Assembly (NCBI RefSeq): GCF_011769525.1
Contig: NZ_CP050440.1
Location: forward strand, 4,775,501-4,839,500
DNA length: 64,000 bases
Direction of reading: 5' to 3'
Source: Tolypothrix sp. PCC 7910
GTDB lineage: Bacteria > Cyanobacteriota > Cyanobacteriia > Cyanobacteriales > Nostocaceae
Shown here: in pieces, positions 37,956-47,096 of the stretch
Numbering within the stretch: the stretch's first letter is position 1
Layout of the letters: each line of letters opens with the position of its first letter
Position numbers and translations under genes: made by a program
The notes under the pieces: model-generated
The model's input: only the letters and a program-made list of their open reading frames with translations
What the model was told of the DNA's origin: nothing
Databases searched by the model: none

Positions 37956-40900
37956 TTATAAATTTGCGATCGCAACTGCTTTGACAACTCGATTACTATC
38001 TTGGGTAAGCTGCTGGCGTAATTCCCTTGGAGTTGCGGGGTTATCTGCAACTGCATAGCGTTCCAGCCAAGATGCAGACTGCGTTGCTTGTATCAAAATT
38101 TCTGGGGGAGTTAGCGGGTGGAGTAGGGTTACTAAGCGGACAAAGGCACTTTCGGAAGTCGCATATTCTGTAAGTATGCTCGTTATATCATCGCTGCTGG
38201 GGTTGTAAATGCGGTTGATTCCACGCAAGGTGGTACTCGTGGCTTGCTGGGTGTTAGGTTGAACAAGCAAATCGCGCAGCGTTTGTTTAATAGCAGCCGG
38301 AGTGTTGGGATTTTGAGCAACTGCGCGGCGAACTTCGACTTTTTCATCGCTGGCTAGTTGTGTCAGGATGCTTTCTGGTAGATGAGGATTACTAGCCGCA
38401 GCAGTTCTGACACTGGGGTTTTCGTCGCTGGCTAAAAGTTCTAGGACAGGAATTGGTATATGAGAGTTTGTGGCGACTTTAATTCGTACCTCGCTTTGTT
38501 CATCCTGCGCCAATAATTCCAAAACACTCACAGGTGCGTTGTTTGCAGCTGCAACAGCTTCCCGTACAGAGATTGCTGTATCTTCAGCCAAGCGCAACCA
38601 TAAAGCCTCTGTTAAATTGGGATGACGGACTAAACAAACCCGCACCTCTACGCTAGGGTCTTGGGTGAGAATGCCCAGCAGTTGTGGTGTTAAGCTGGGG
38701 TTGTATGCAAGCGATCGCACTATCTCATCATTCGTTGTAGGTGGAATCAATGCTTGCGGATCGGGTGTTGCACCGACAAATTCCCTTCTGGCTAAAATCT
38801 CTAATGCTTCAATAGGTGTGTGCGGATTACCAGCTATGGAACGCAGCACATCATTATGATTACCAGGAAATGCACTCTTGAGCAGATCCACAGTTTGATT
38901 TGGGGTATTTCCTGAATTTTGGGTACTTTGAACAATTTCGGAAAGTGCGCGAGGTGGTGTATTGGGATTGCGAACCACATCCAAGCGGGTTGTGAAATCT
39001 GGATGACTGGCGAGTACTTCCAACGTTTCCGGGGATGTGTTGGGATTACTGGCGACAGCACGAACTGTAGCGACATACGAATCTCTGGCTAACTGTCTTA
39101 AAACTGTGGCTGGGGTGTTGGGGTGCGACGCGACGCGATAACGCACCGAACTATCGGTGTGAGTTGCTAACTGTGCCAAAGTTTCTGCCGGCATTTGCGA
39201 ACCTTTGACAGGATGTTTAATAAAATCAGCGAGATTTTTCCCACTCATGCTTTTAACTGCTTGAGCCAGGACAATTCCTGGTGTATTGGGATTGCGTTGA
39301 TTAACGAGATTTTCTTCTAATCCCAAGCGATTTAAAATTGTTGTGGGAGTGTTAGGGTTAGCAATTAGTTTGGTTTTCACTTCACGGCTGCTATCGTTGG
39401 CTAACAGCACCAATATTTCCACAGGTGTATCTGGATGTTCTGCAACTCTGGCGCGAATTCGCTCAGATTCATCTTGTGCCAATATTGCTAATAGTTGAAT
39501 AGGTGTTGGTGTTTTACTATGAGATGGTTTGTAGGCAAGATTTGAGCGCACATTCACACTTGGATCTCGCGCCAATTCTAGTAATTTATTTAAAGGTAAA
39601 TTGGCATTTTTGGAGACAGCTTGCCGCACAGCTTCATCTGCATCTTTTGCTAGTTGTTGTAATACTTGGATAGGAGTTTTATTGCTACGTGCGGCAGTGA
39701 GTTTAGAATTGCGATCGCCTTTTTCTACAACCTGCGCCAATGCATAAGGACTATCCGCACGACGCGCCATTAATTGATGAGCATTCGTAATTTCTTGCGC
39801 CTCTGCTTTCTCTAGTAATAATCGATAACGTTCTAAAACAGGTAAGTTAGGATGAGCAATCACTAAGTCAAACATAGTGGTATTACTATAAACTGTTTTC
39901 TCAACTTCTTCATTAAGAAAACGCAGTAATAAATCAGCAGGAGTATTGGGATTTTCTGCTAAAGTGCGCCATAAATACTCTTTTCTATCATCAGCGATGC
40001 GTCTCAGCAGGTATTCAGGTGTAGCGGGATTTCTGGCTAATTTCTCGCGGAAATTATTGCTTGTTGCCATTAATTGTTGTAAATATTCATTACGCTCAAA
40101 TTCAGGTACAATCGGATTAAGAACTAGTGCCATCCGAAGTTTAGCATCTTTTAAATAGCGTCCCAATTCGTCAGGACTTTTTTGGGATTGTTGCCACAAT
40201 CGCTCTCTTAAAGTTGCTGGTGTAGAAGGATTACCTAATAATGCTGCCACAACTTCTAAATTACTGTGATCGCTGTTGTACGGACTATTTAATAAATGCA
40301 ATATTCCATCTAGCATTTGATAATTTTCTGCTGCTTTAGAATCGCTAGGTACTGATTTGCTTCCTGAGCGATCGCGTCTTTCTGCTGTAAATCTCCATTT
40401 CTGGCTAACTAAGTATGCCAGTGTTTGCCTCTCTGATTCATGTAATGACTCGACTAAATCATTCCATTCTTTTAATATAGAGTTGCGAAATTCTTCACCC
40501 TGTTGCAGCCTAAAAATAATTAATTCTGGTGACTGGTGGTTATCGATAAATGCTTTGATTCGGTTAAGTAATGATGGTGTCGCATCCGGGGCAATTTGCT
40601 GTAACATCTCTATCATTGTATTGAGGGAAGATGATGCACTCGCAAGCTTTTCTAAAATTTCCACCGGAGTTTGGGGATTGCTTGCCAATTGAATCCGAAT
40701 ATTTGCATTTGAGCCTACTGCTAATTTTTGTAATAGCATATCTCGCAAAGCTTCAGGTGTTTGGGGATTTTGCGCGACAGCCAGATGTATATATGGATTA
40801 GGATATTGTGTTAAATGCTGTAATATTTCTCTGGAAACTTGGGGATGTTTGGCAACATCGGCTAAAAATCTTGTCTCATCTTGAATCCATGTTTCTAAAG

Positions 40901-42005
40901 TTTGGATAATCGGTGAAGAATTACTTTTAATAAGTATCTCTGCTCTCAATTCTTCTAAATCAACATTCGCTAATTCAGCTAAAATCCAGGTTGGTGTATT
41001 TGCCTGTTCTAGAAATAGATACCGCCAATCGTAATTTTGCCAAATCGGTTTATATGTCGCCACTCCGTTAAAGAATCTTTCTATAATACTAGCTGGCAAA
41101 TTTTTCCGCTTTTCCAAAGAATTCTGCTGAGTGGTAAATAATTGATGCAATATTTCTTCGGTAGCATTTATATGTTCGGCTACAGTTGCTTGGATTGTTT
41201 TATCTTGATGTTGCGCTAATACAGCTAACACAGGTGCGGGTGTTTCTGGGTTCTTCGTCACCGCTAACTGAATTTTGTACACCCCATCTCCAGCCAACTG
41301 CATCAAAGTTTCTACTGTCGCTGAGGGATTTTGCGCCACCGCCAAACGAATCCAAGGCCAATGGCTTTGTCCTAACATGGTTAGCTGTTCTGCATCGGTA
41401 TTCCAATCAGATGCGACGGTATGCTGTCCTTCCACCAGTTCAATTAATGATGGTGGACAACCGGGGTTAAATTTCACCGCTAACCTAATAGGTAATTCTA
41501 AATCGCCAGCCAACTGCTCTAATACTGCTAACGGTGTTTCTGGTGATTCTGCTACTTGTAAGCGTGGCTCTAAAGTTGGTTCCTGCGCTAGACGTTCTAG
41601 GAGTTGCAAGCGATATTTTAACGGTATATGGGGATTACGCAACGCCGGAATTAGCCGTTCTGCGGGAACCCATTCGCTGAAAAAGCAGGGTGGTACAGTT
41701 CCCAGTTTGAGCAATTCTACAGCTAGCCTGTCATTTTGTCCGAGTTGCTGTTGTTGCAGTATTGTATCTACCGCTTTTTGCCAATTCTCTGTGATTTCTC
41801 CCGCCCAACTTACGTGTAATCTAGCAGCTTGTGATACTTGCTCATCAGGGCTATTGACTAGAACTTCTAAGAGCGATCGCGGCGTTTCAATGTAACTAGC
41901 AACAGCTAATTGCAATTGCGGCGACTGCTGTAATAACTGCTCTGGTGTATCTAAAAATGCTTGTAAATCGGCTACGCTAACAGGCTGAAGAGGTTGCATC
42001 ACCAT
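37956..42005 (-). CDS. Giant leucine-rich-repeat-variant (LRV) protein
   Basis: 1349 residues built almost wholly of 23-25-residue LRV units of the form NPNTPxxxLxxLAxDxxxxVRxxVA. Examples: VASHPNTPATVLRQLARDSY, VAENPNTPADLLLRFLNEEV, VVRNPNTPPRALSEIV, VAQNPNTPAAIKQTLRDLLV. LRV proteins form a right-handed superhelix of alternating alpha and 3-10 helices and serve as binding scaffolds. The Cys-rich 4Fe-4S start of the Azotobacter LRV protein is absent. No signal peptide or membrane segment is visible. Repeat spacing is looser near residues 480-620. It leads an operon with the three NuiA-like genes. Two ATGs two codons apart are possible starts. Confidence 0.9.
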   Translation of the reverse strand: MVMQPLQPVSVADLQAFLDTPEQLLQQSPQLQLAVASYIETPRSLLEVLVNSPDEQVSQAARLHVSWAGEITENWQKAVDTILQQQQLGQNDRLAVELLKLGTVPPCFFSEWVPAERLIPALRNPHIPLKYRLQLLERLAQEPTLEPRLQVAESPETPLAVLEQLAGDLELPIRLAVKFNPGCPPSLIELVEGQHTVASDWNTDAEQLTMLGQSHWPWIRLAVAQNPSATVETLMQLAGDGVYKIQLAVTKNPETPAPVLAVLAQHQDKTIQATVAEHINATEEILHQLFTTQQNSLEKRKNLPASIIERFFNGVATYKPIWQNYDWRYLFLEQANTPTWILAELANVDLEELRAEILIKSNSSPIIQTLETWIQDETRFLADVAKHPQVSREILQHLTQYPNPYIHLAVAQNPQTPEALRDMLLQKLAVGSNANIRIQLASNPQTPVEILEKLASASSSLNTMIEMLQQIAPDATPSLLNRIKAFIDNHQSPELIIFRLQQGEEFRNSILKEWNDLVESLHESERQTLAYLVSQKWRFTAERRDRSGSKSVPSDSKAAENYQMLDGILHLLNSPYNSDHSNLEVVAALLGNPSTPATLRERLWQQSQKSPDELGRYLKDAKLRMALVLNPIVPEFERNEYLQQLMATSNNFREKLARNPATPEYLLRRIADDRKEYLWRTLAENPNTPADLLLRFLNEEVEKTVYSNTTMFDLVIAHPNLPVLERYRLLLEKAEAQEITNAHQLMARRADSPYALAQVVEKGDRNSKLTAARSNKTPIQVLQQLAKDADEAVRQAVSKNANLPLNKLLELARDPSVNVRSNLAYKPSHSKTPTPIQLLAILAQDESERIRARVAEHPDTPVEILVLLANDSSREVKTKLIANPNTPTTILNRLGLEENLVNQRNPNTPGIVLAQAVKSMSGKNLADFIKHPVKGSQMPAETLAQLATHTDSSVRYRVASHPNTPATVLRQLARDSYVATVRAVASNPNTSPETLEVLASHPDFTTRLDVVRNPNTPPRALSEIVQSTQNSGNTPNQTVDLLKSAFPGNHNDVLRSIAGNPHTPIEALEILARREFVGATPDPQALIPPTTNDEIVRSLAYNPSLTPQLLGILTQDPSVEVRVCLVRHPNLTEALWLRLAEDTAISVREAVAAANNAPVSVLELLAQDEQSEVRIKVATNSHIPIPVLELLASDENPSVRTAAASNPHLPESILTQLASDEKVEVRRAVAQNPNTPAAIKQTLRDLLVQPNTQQATSTTLRGINRIYNPSSDDITSILTEYATSESAFVRLVTLLHPLTPPEILIQATQSASWLERYAVADNPATPRELRQQLTQDSNRVVKAVAIANL

Positions 42006-42321
42006 AAAACCTAAACTGATAGTACATTTATACTACGAAAGTTGCGGGAGATAAACTACAGTCGTAGTTTTTATTCCTATTTTCATAATTCCCAGAACTG
42101 TTACATAGCAAACAGAATTCGACTTTGTCATATAAAGTTGCGATTTGAAAATCAACGCTGATTTTCTTGCGAGAAAATGGAAGAATGTAAGGAAACTGCA
42201 AAAAATAAATTATTTTATTTAAAGTTGTTGACAGTTCACAGTTAACAGTCAACAGTCAACAGTTAACCATTAGTGTTCACTGACTCAGCAAAAGTCTCTC
42301 AAAAGAGTTGATGGTGTTGCC
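42006..42321. other. Divergent intergenic region between LRV operon and dhaM
   Basis: 316 bases that must hold two promoters. Heptamers of the AACAGTC type (gttaacagtcaacagtcaac) occupy 42228-42268. Nothing else stands out. Confidence 0.6.
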
Positions 42322-44799
42322 GTGGTCGGAATTGTTATTGTTTCTCACAGTCAACAACTCGCGCTTGGCGTACAGCAACTAGCAGCGCAAATGGTTCAGG
42401 GTCGAGTTCCCTTAGCGATCGCAGCGGGGATTGACGATCCGGAAAATCCTTTGGGTACAGATCCGATGCAGGTTTATGAGGCGATCGCATCTGTATTTGG
42501 TGATGATGGTGTGCTGGTATTAATGGATATGGGTAGCGCTTTGATGAGTGCAGAAATGGCGCTGGAGTTCCTCTCACCAGAACAACGGCAAAAGGTGCAT
42601 TTGTGTGAAGCACCGCTAGTAGAAGGTGCGATCGCAGCTGTGGTTGCAGCTTCACTTGGTCATAATATCCAGCAAGTCATCGCAGAAGCACGGTCTGCTT
42701 TAGTAGCAAAAGCAACTTTATTAGGGGTAGTGAATAGTCCCTTGGCAGTTGTCTCCACAGCTAGCACAGCATTCCCTACGAAGAAAATTTGCCTTACAGT
42801 TAACAACCGCTTGGGTTTACACGCTCGTCCGGCAGCACAATTTGTCACCACTGTCTCTAAATTTCAATCGCAGATTTGGGTAAAGAATCTTACTAGAAGT
42901 ACAAATACTGTTAGAGGTGACAGTATTAATCAAGTCGCAACTTTAGGGGTGCGTCAAGGACACGAGTTAGAGATTACAGCCAGCGGTGCTGATGCAGAAC
43001 AGGCTTTAGCAGCTTTAGCAGAATTAATCGCCAATAATTTTGGAGAAGATGATTCTGCTTTAGAATTACCACCAGCCGTAGAACACCATACCCCAACAAC
43101 TCATGGCGAACTTTCGGGAATTGCAGCTTCTCCTGGGGTAGCGATCGCACCTGTAATTCATTATCAAGCGGCTGCTATTACGCCTACAGAATACAACGTA
43201 GAAGATGTAGAAGCCGAGTGGCAAAGGTTAGAAACAGCGATCGCTACCGCACAACAGCAAATTCAAGCATTATTTTCCCAAGCTTCCATGCAAATTGGCG
43301 ACACAGAAGCGGGGATTTTTGTTGCCCATCTGCTGTTTTTAGAAGATCCAGTATTGTTAGAAGCAGTACGCCAAAGGATTTACGACCATCATCTCAACGC
43401 CGAAGCCGCTTGGCAAGCTGTGGTTGATGAAGTCGCTGCTAGCTATCACCAATTAGAAGATGCATACTTACAAGAACGAGTTGAGGATGTGGTGGATGTG
43501 GGACAGCGAGTGCTGCGGTTGTTAGGAGGGACATCAGCGCAGGCTTTGGAACTCAGCGAACCAGCGATTTTAGTAGCCAGTGATTTGACTCCCTCCGACA
43601 CCATCGGATTAGATCCCAGCAAAGTTTTAGGTATTTGTACGACTTCTGGAAGTGCCACATCTCACAGTGCAATTATTGCCCGTACATTAGGGATTCCCGC
43701 AGTATTAGGCGTAGATGCAGGCATATTGTATCTGGAAGACGGTACAATCATGGCTCTTGATGGTGAGAGTGGCAAAGCTTGGGTAGAGCCAGAACCAGAT
43801 ATTTTGAGTATATTAGAAGCTAAACGCGAAGCATGGCAAACCACGCAACAAGAAGCGCTAGCCAAAGCACACCAACCAGCCATTACTCGCGATGGTAAGC
43901 AAGTAAATGTATTTGCCAACATCGGTAGTATAGCTGACGTTCAAGTGGCCTTAGCTAGCGGCGCTGAAGGAGTAGGACTACTGCGTACAGAATTTCTGTA
44001 TCTAGGTAGGACAAGTGCTCCCACGGAAGAGGAGCAATTAGCAGTATACCAAGCGATCGCACAAGTTTTAAATCAACAACCATTAATTATTCGGACATTG
44101 GATGTCGGTGGCGATAAACCACTGCCTTACATTAAGGTTCCATTAGAGACAAATCCCTTCCTCGGCTGGCGGGGAATTCGCTTATGTTTAGATCATCCCG
44201 ATTTATTTAAAACCCAGTTACGGGCAATTTTGCGCGCCAGCCACGGACACAATATTAAAATTATGCTGCCGATGATTGCTACAATCACCGAAGTTCGCGC
44301 AGCTAAAGCCATATTAAATGAAGTGCAAAGGGAACTGACACAAGCAAATATACCCTTTGATACCAAGATAAAAATCGGCATCATGATCGAAGTACCCGCA
44401 GCGGTCGCGATCGCCGATCAACTAGCAGCCGAAGTAGACTTTTTTAGTATCGGAACTAACGACCTTAGCCAGTATGTCATGGCAGGCGATCGCAACAATC
44501 CCCGTGTCGCCAATTTAACAGACGCACTCCACCCAGCAGTTTTGCGAATGGTACAACAAACAGTCCAAGCCGGTCATGCAGCGGGAATTTGGGTAGGATT
44601 ATGTGGAGAACTCGCCGCCGATCCATCAGCGACAGAGATTTTATTAGGTTTAGGATTAGATGAATTGAGCCTCAATCCCCAAGCCATCCCCATTTTAAAA
44701 CAAGCGATCGCCCAATTAACTATCAGTGAGTGTCAGGCGATCGCCGCATCAGCCTTACAACTAGATTCCGCCACCCATGTTAGACAACTCACTTCATAA
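42322..44799 (+). CDS. dhaM: Multidomain PTS phosphotransferase, DhaM type (EIIA-HPr-EI)
   Basis: 825 residues. Domain 1 (1-130) is the mannose-EIIA-like DhaM domain: GIVIVSHSQQLALGVQ with His9, and VLVLMDMGSALMSAEMALE. Domain 2 (about 153-240) is HPr with His167 in NNRLGLHARPAAQF. Domain 3 (about 260-810) is enzyme I with His448 in SGSATSHSAIIARTLGIPAV, the PEP-binding GVGLLRTEFLYLGR and MIEVPAAVAIADQLA, and SIGTNDLSQYVMAGDR. DhaM passes phosphate from PEP to the DhaL-bound ADP for dihydroxyacetone phosphorylation. DhaK and DhaL are not next to it. It may be annotated elsewhere as ptsP. GTG is the start. Confidence 0.92.
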   Translation: MVGIVIVSHSQQLALGVQQLAAQMVQGRVPLAIAAGIDDPENPLGTDPMQVYEAIASVFGDDGVLVLMDMGSALMSAEMALEFLSPEQRQKVHLCEAPLVEGAIAAVVAASLGHNIQQVIAEARSALVAKATLLGVVNSPLAVVSTASTAFPTKKICLTVNNRLGLHARPAAQFVTTVSKFQSQIWVKNLTRSTNTVRGDSINQVATLGVRQGHELEITASGADAEQALAALAELIANNFGEDDSALELPPAVEHHTPTTHGELSGIAASPGVAIAPVIHYQAAAITPTEYNVEDVEAEWQRLETAIATAQQQIQALFSQASMQIGDTEAGIFVAHLLFLEDPVLLEAVRQRIYDHHLNAEAAWQAVVDEVAASYHQLEDAYLQERVEDVVDVGQRVLRLLGGTSAQALELSEPAILVASDLTPSDTIGLDPSKVLGICTTSGSATSHSAIIARTLGIPAVLGVDAGILYLEDGTIMALDGESGKAWVEPEPDILSILEAKREAWQTTQQEALAKAHQPAITRDGKQVNVFANIGSIADVQVALASGAEGVGLLRTEFLYLGRTSAPTEEEQLAVYQAIAQVLNQQPLIIRTLDVGGDKPLPYIKVPLETNPFLGWRGIRLCLDHPDLFKTQLRAILRASHGHNIKIMLPMIATITEVRAAKAILNEVQRELTQANIPFDTKIKIGIMIEVPAAVAIADQLAAEVDFFSIGTNDLSQYVMAGDRNNPRVANLTDALHPAVLRMVQQTVQAGHAAGIWVGLCGELAADPSATEILLGLGLDELSLNPQAIPILKQAIAQLTISECQAIAASALQLDSATHVRQLTS

Positions 44800-44929
44800 G
44801 GTTAAGGGCAAAAGGGCAAGGGGAAAAGGGGCAAGAAAAAACCTTTAACCCTTACCCTTTCTCCTGCAAAGACGCTACGCGTAGCTTGCTACCCCGCAGG
44901 GGTACACCTTTTCCCCAAACCAAATTCTG

Positions 44930-45032
44930 ATACCAATTCAAATAATGTTTACGACACATCAATAAATATGCTGAAGGGTAAGGCAATGCCTGTACCCCTA
45001 CAATCTGTCACATTCTTTTTTCAAATTGGTAT
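44930..45032. repeat. About 103-bp terminal-inverted-repeat element, copy R1
   Basis: It starts ataccaattcaaataatgtt and ends tttttcaaattggtat, giving imperfect terminal inverted repeats. Related copies lie at 45918-46018 and 58669-58769 in the opposite orientation. The inside shows a conserved pattern around ggcaatgcc and acacatcaataaatat. It has no coding capacity: MITE-like. Just before it, 44870-44912 holds the palindrome ctacgcgtag and a GC-rich repeat. Confidence 0.82.
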
Positions 45033-45061
45033 GAGTTGAAAATCCTTAACCGAGCATTATT

Positions 45062-45107
45062 GCACTACGTTCCGGTCGCAATGACAAATTTTGCTTGCGT
45101 AAGTCCT
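45062..45107. repeat. Half copy of the AGGACT terminal-inverted-repeat element
   Basis: On the minus strand it reads aggacttacgcaagcaaaat, then ttgtcattgcgaccgga. This matches the left half of the full element at 57890-58015. It is wedged between elements R1 and Q copy B. Confidence 0.75.
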
Positions 45108-45113
45108 GTTAAT

Positions 45114-45270
45114 AACAAAACCAGAAAACTAGTTACTCAATAAAAAAACAGAACAATCATTTTGGAGGGGGTTTGGGGGACGCAACCGTCACCCAATCGG
45201 GGGTTTGGGGGAGAATCCCCCAATTCTTCTGCCTTTTTTAATAAGTGACAAATCAATCGCTAATGAGCTT
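45114..45270. repeat. About 156-bp dispersed repeat, copy B
   Basis: It matches 15397-15552 along its length, including aaaactagttactcaa, the G-rich centre, the ttggggga/tcccccaa hairpin and gacaaatcaatc near the end. The main divergence is a short stretch just after the hairpin. Confidence 0.88.
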
Positions 45271-45341
45271 AACCCAAGCGTATTGATTTATAAGTAAGCG
45301 CAGCATGGGAATACTAGGATTATAAATTACATATAATTCCT

Positions 45342-45626
45342 ATGTATTGTCTCAATAAAAAAGCTCTACAAATTTTGCAAGCAGAAGTTCAACGATGTAG
45401 TGGTATTGAAACTCGACGCAAAGCCGAAAGTGAAGCACAAGCATCTCTCCAAGAAGCAAATGAGCAAATTCAAGGTTTGATAGCGTCTCCTCCCACTAGC
45501 CCTCAGCAGCTAAAAGGTAAAATCCAAGGCATTATCAATCGTTTGAAAACTATCAAAGTTGGGACAACAGCCTACGCAGAAGCACAAAAATTGCTAGTAT
45601 CTGCTCAGAAAAGGCTGCAACAGTAA
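45342..45626 (+). CDS. Small coiled-coil protein of unknown function
   Basis: 94 residues that I do not recognise. The sequence is helical and charged throughout (LQILQAEVQRCSGIETRRKA, ASLQEANEQIQGLI, KGKIQGIINRLKTI, AEAQKLLVSAQKRLQQ) with a short Pro/Ser break (ASPPTSPQQ), so a two-helix coiled coil is likely. Codon use looks normal and the frame is clean, but the gene sits inside a repeat-rich stretch with no partner genes and has no clear ribosome binding site. It may be real and lineage-specific. Confidence 0.55.
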   Translation: MYCLNKKALQILQAEVQRCSGIETRRKAESEAQASLQEANEQIQGLIASPPTSPQQLKGKIQGIINRLKTIKVGTTAYAEAQKLLVSAQKRLQQ

Positions 45627-45680
45627 GGGCTGGCATTTGTATTATATTTTTTGTGAATTAGTATAAGTTTGTTGGTTCAA

Positions 45681-45880
45681 AACACAAGTTGATTCGTCCA
45701 GAACACAAGTTGATTCGTTCAGAACACAAGTTGATTTGTTCAGAACACAAGTTGATTCGTTCAGAACACAAGTCGATTCGTTCAGAACACAAGTTGATTT
45801 GTACAGAACACAAGTTGATTTGTACAGAACACAAGTTGATTTGTACAGAACACAAGTTGATTTGTACAGAACACAAGTTT
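45681..45880. repeat. 21-bp tandem repeat (minisatellite), 9.5 units
   Basis: Nine complete 21-base units (aacacaagttgattygtncag) begin at 45681, 45702, 45723, 45744, 45765, 45786, 45807, 45828 and 45849, with a partial tenth at 45870. Variation is confined to two or three positions, and neighbouring units share variants: the last ones all have tgtac where earlier ones have cgttc. Because 21 is a multiple of three, open frames run through on both strands, but they are pure repeat. Confidence 0.95.
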
Positions 45881-45917
45881 TTTGCTAAAAATTTCTGGCT
45901 ACAAAATCGGCATAATT

Positions 45918-46018
45918 TACCAATTTGGAAAAATAATCCGACAGATTATAGGGGTACGGCAATGCCGTGCCCTCTAGAATATTTATTGATGTGTCGCAAA
46001 CATTATTTGATTTGGTAT
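45918..46018. repeat. Terminal-inverted-repeat element, copy R2
   Basis: It runs from ttaccaatttgg to tttggtat and shares the inner blocks acagattataggggtacggc, ccctctagaatat and gatgtgtcgcaaacattatt with the copies at 44930 (inverted) and 58669. Confidence 0.82.
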
Positions 46019-46144
46019 TAGAAGCTGCGATCGCTTTGACTACAATTCAAACATCGCCAGTCACAAAAGCGATCGCAAAACATTATCCATCAGACTTTAA
46101 AGGCTTTTCAGCCTGAAAACCTGATTCTGATTTAATCCCAGCGA

Positions 46145-46825
46145 CTAAGGTAACTGTGGGCTATCTGGACTTGTGGGAACTACTGGAGTGTCTGGTTGTT
46201 TCTGTTGTCGTTGCAAATATTTACTTAATACATCAGCCATATCCCCCCGAGTCATAGGACGTAATGGGAAAATATTGCCTTGAGCATCTGTAGAGAGAAA
46301 TCCTTCGCTAATTACAGTTGCGATCGCTTGTCTAGCCCAAGTTGGAATTGAACCTGCATCTGGATGGGAAGAGAGAATTTCTTTGACAGTATCTTCAGGG
46401 AACTGAAATACACCGTAAGCTTGGGCAAAAATTGCTAAGGCTTCTGCCTTTGTCACCCTTTGATTAGGGAAAAACAAATTACCCCGATAGCCTTTCATAA
46501 TATCGGTTTTTAAAACTGTTTGAATATCATTAAATGCCCAATGAGAGGATGGTACATCTGGAGTGGCGACATTTTCTTTGCTAATAGCTTGGCGTTTATC
46601 CAAGCGAAATACCTTAACCATAATTGCGGCTAATTCCGCCCGACTCACAAACCTTTCTGGATAAAACTTGCCATCCGAAGAGTTACTCATCCATTTAGCA
46701 GCAACTACTTGTTGAATAGCCTCAGATGAGTCACTAGAAGTTGCTTGTGCTACTTGTAATAGTTGAAATGCTGGTAAGTTTTGTAGCAAAAAAACTAAAG
46801 AAACCACACTGAGAAATTGACGCAT
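46145..46825 (-). CDS. SLH-domain exported protein
   Basis: 226 residues from the ATG at 46825; the frame extends further upstream but only through heptamers and a palindromic repeat. A signal peptide (MRQFLSVVSLVFLLQNLPAF) is followed by three S-layer-homology-like units: AAKWMSNSSDGKFYPERFVS with RAELAAIMVKVF, FNDIQTVLKTDIMKGYRGNL then FFPNQRVTKAEALAIFAQAY, and ATVISEGFLSTDAQGNIFPL then RPMTRGDMADVLSKYL. SLH domains usually attach proteins to cell-wall polymers. A Pro/Thr-rich tail ends the protein (PDTPVVPTSPDSPQLP). No other domain is attached. Confidence 0.87.
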   Translation of the reverse strand: MRQFLSVVSLVFLLQNLPAFQLLQVAQATSSDSSEAIQQVVAAKWMSNSSDGKFYPERFVSRAELAAIMVKVFRLDKRQAISKENVATPDVPSSHWAFNDIQTVLKTDIMKGYRGNLFFPNQRVTKAEALAIFAQAYGVFQFPEDTVKEILSSHPDAGSIPTWARQAIATVISEGFLSTDAQGNIFPLRPMTRGDMADVLSKYLQRQQKQPDTPVVPTSPDSPQLP

Positions 46826-46869
46826 AATTATATTTTTTTTAGTTGTTTGGGGTTGGTTAAGAGTCGGAG

Positions 46870-46889
46870 AGACGCGATTCATCGCGTCT
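46870..46889. repeat. Dispersed palindromic element, copy 5
   Basis: The core agacgcgattcatcgcgtct is followed by gtacaagag. It lies 45 bases upstream of the SLH gene start and may form part of its transcript leader. Confidence 0.9.
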
Positions 46890-46969
46890 GTACAAGAGTG
46901 AAAGTTCAAAAGTAAAGTATATTTCTTAACTTTTGAATTGTGAATTATTTCTCCCCTCATTTCCTTTGT

Positions 46970-47025
46970 CCCCAATCCCCAGTCCCTAGTTCCCAATCCC
47001 CAGTCCCTAGTCCCCAATCCCCCAA
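46970..47025. repeat. Heptameric repeats (AGTCCCT/CCCAATC type)
   Basis: Tandem cccaatc, cccagtc and cctagtc units lie between the divergent SLH and rpiA genes. Confidence 0.85.
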
Positions 47026-47096
47026 ACTCCAGCGCAAAATGTATGTGACTTTAGGTTATGTTCATTTTAGATAAGTTATATGGAGCATTTTTGGGA

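Noticed and set aside
38834-39076. Separate small minus-strand gene within the LRV gene.
   Set aside because: Lies in another frame of a continuous repeat protein and has no start signal.
41275-41895. 206-codon plus-strand frame inside the LRV gene.
   Set aside because: Antisense to regular LRV repeats, which keep the opposite strand open; no family similarity.
45681-45880. Possible CRISPR array.
   Set aside because: Units are contiguous 21-mers without unique spacers, and there are no cas genes.
45658-46021. Overlapping open frames of 72 and 110 codons on both strands with repeated SEHKLI or CSVQINL units.
   Set aside because: They are produced by the 21-bp tandem repeat, whose unit is a multiple of three; no start signal or family similarity.
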